53,600 bases of DNA from Acanthaster planci (lineage: Eukaryota; Echinodermata; Asteroidea; Valvatida; Acanthasteridae), in the NCBI RefSeq assembly GCF_001949145.1, contig NW_019091795.1, positions 1 to 53,600 of the forward strand. The letters run 5' to 3'. Every line of letters starts with the position of its first letter. The first letter of the stretch is position 1. The translations under genes and the position numbers were made by a program. A model generated the notes under the pieces. The model was not told the origin of the DNA. It worked only from the letters and a program-made list of their open reading frames with translations, and did no database searches. Positions 38,001-41,000 of the stretch are shown here, piece by piece.

Positions 38001-41000
38001 AAGGACTTGTACATCGTTTTTGACGATCTAACAAAAGCATTTGACTTGTGGACATTATCGCAACGCCTTGTCTGCCAAGAGATGTTGGTCCTTTCACACT
38101 GGTATAAAGGCAAAAGGCTTTTCCAGTTGTGATGAGTCCAAGCCTTTTGTTGTAAGGAACGACACTAAAGGCTGTGCCTTTTTATGTCCTAGTATCAGCA
38201 ACGCAATGAAGGGACCGGGTAACTAGGGGCTCAGCATCCACCTTCGCCTGATGGCAGTGTATTCAACCTCAGCCGCCTCAAAGCCAAGACCAAATTCCGA
38301 CAGATCTTCATACAAGGCGACTTTGCCCCCGTCTCCCATGCAGAGGATGGTGCACATTGCCTGGTGGAAGCCTTCTTACAATCTGCCAATTGTTATGGAC
38401 TCACAGTCAGCATCAAAAAACCAAAGTCCTGTTCCAGCCGAAACCAGATCCACTTCACATAGAACTCTGTTTCTCTGTGTTCATTCACTGAAGGCTCCAG
38501 AGAAGTTTTGCTACTCGGGTAATTTCACTAATAACGATAGCGCTACCAATTCTGAAGTTATATCCCGCATCAGCAAGGCAAACACCACTTTGTAACAGTT
38601 CATCTCATTCACGCCTCTGGGCAACACAATATATATAATATTCCACAAAAATTAGTACATATATCTACCGTGTAGTCACCAGGTCCAACTTGATGGAAGG
38701 CTACAAAACCTGGACACTCTACCGTGGTGATATTCAGATTCCGAGCTTGGACAGTTTTCACAGAGATGTTTGAGGAGAATCATGTACATCAAGTGGAAAG
38801 ACAATGTCCAAAACACCGAAGTCCTGTGCCGATGTAGTATGAATGGAAAAGAGTATTCAATTTAAACTTCCCTTGCTAAGGCATCAAGGGAGGATGAAAG
38901 GCCACTGCTTGCCCAAAGCCCTGCAAAAAAATGAGGTGGCTCCCCCATAAAACGACATAAGCCCGCCCACAGCCAACCTCAAGCCTTGCAGCATCCCAAA
39001 GATTGAATGGGAGACAATTGCTCTCAACCGAAAGATGTGGCAAAAACACTGCTTCGGCCGCGTGAAGAAATTTGAGCAGGACCGTATCAGCAACTTAACA
39101 GAGAAGAAAAGGCATCGGAAGGAGAGAAAACAACAACAGCAGATGATTCTTAGATCCATCGCCGGCTCAACCCACGACGAATGCTGGCACTAACAAGACA
39201 ATCCGTGTCACAATCGATTCAATACCAGATTTATACTGCTTCATTCGTTATTTTGTCTCCGAACAAGTACACTTGTCAAATCTGAGCCATAAATTATAAT
39301 TTATGATAGATCTTTTAGAAGATGCGTGTGTAGTTTAGTTTAGATCCAAGTCCCCTTACCGTGCACTATCGCGTACACATGGACATTTATCTTCGCTTGA
39401 ATTCTCAATTCTGATTGGTCGATCCATTGCAATAAACAGTGTGACATATAAACGTATTGCGCTGTCCATGTCAAACCCCACGTAATGCAAACTTTACTGT
39501 TAATTCAAATTTGGCACGTTTGTGCACACATGCCCCTATAACATCTTTACTGCGCGTCAAGTTTCTTTGAGGATGAATTCGTTATCACGCTTGCGCTTGT
39601 GGAACAAGGAATAATATTCAAGACCCAAGCAGAACTCTGTGATTTGATTGGAGAATTCTAGGTCCCTTGATGTTTTATAAATAGACTACTTCATGGCTTA
39701 CGTCACAAACGTTGAAATTTGTTATATACACCATGCATTTTGGTTTATGCAGTTTCATCTGTTGCACCTAAAGGACTCCAATGCGTAATTGGTCAACAGA
39801 GGGCGCATGTTACGCCTATGACCATTAAAATGGCGAAGGGTTCAAGCAATTTCGTGTTGCTGGATGATGCGTAAATTGCCGAATTACTTGACGGAATAGA
39901 CGCAAAGAATGCGAAGAAACAAATTCAGTCTGCTGTATGTCGACTGGAATCTTACGCAAGGTGCGCTGGTACGAGTTTAGACAAGGTACAACAGCGATCT
40001 GCAGCAGAACTTGACCAGGTTCTGTCGCGTTTTTATGGTGGTCTACGAAGAGACGAAGGCACATTGTACACTAAAAAGGCAATGCATGCAATTCGGTATG
40101 GGCTCCATCGTCAGTCACTGTTTAATATCCAGGGATTTGGATATAACCAACAGTGGTACTTTCAAGGAGAGCAACAATGTCTACAAAGCCATGGTGGTTA
40201 AGCTGAAGAATGAAGCTGAAGAATGAAGGAAAGGGAGTTATCCGGCATAAGAAAGCAGTGAGCGAAGAAGATATGGCAAAGATCTTGGATTCATTGGATA
40301 TAACATTACAAAAGGGCCTTCAGAATCGAGTGTTCGTTGACATCATGGTATACTTCGTAAATAGAGAGAGAAGATCTACGCGATATGAAGGCTTCTGACT
40401 TCGTTGTGGAAGTTGATGAGCAAACCTCCGTTACAGTGTTCATCGTGATACCCTCACCAAGTCTAGACGTGAAAATGAAGACGGGGGCATCAGTGGTCAT
40501 ATGTATGAGATACCAGGGTCTGGCAGATGTCTAGTACAACATTTCTGGCCTACAAAGATGTCCTCAACCCGGCACCAGAATGTATGTGGCAGCATCCTAA
40601 ACCCACTGCGCCACCAAGTGGACCATGGTACACCAATGCAGCTTGGGGAGTCAGTACCTTGAGAAATTAAGATGAAAAAGATCTCCGAGAATGCTGGTTG
40701 CTCCAAGAAGTACACTAACACTGTTTGAGAGCCACAACTTGTACCTTGCTCGATGAAGCGGGGTTCCCCAACCGTCACATCATGTCTGTTACTGGACACC
40801 GATCCGAGTTATCATTAAAGCACTACTCAAGGACCAGCGATAAGAAACAGCTGATGGCTGCAGCACATGCCGATCAGATGCAAGAGAATATTCAAGAGCC
40901 AGAGGTAGACCTCCGACCCAATGTAGAGCATATCCAGGAACAACCTAAATGATAACCACGTCTTGGATATTCTTCCAGACAGTCTTCTGTCCAATTCTCA

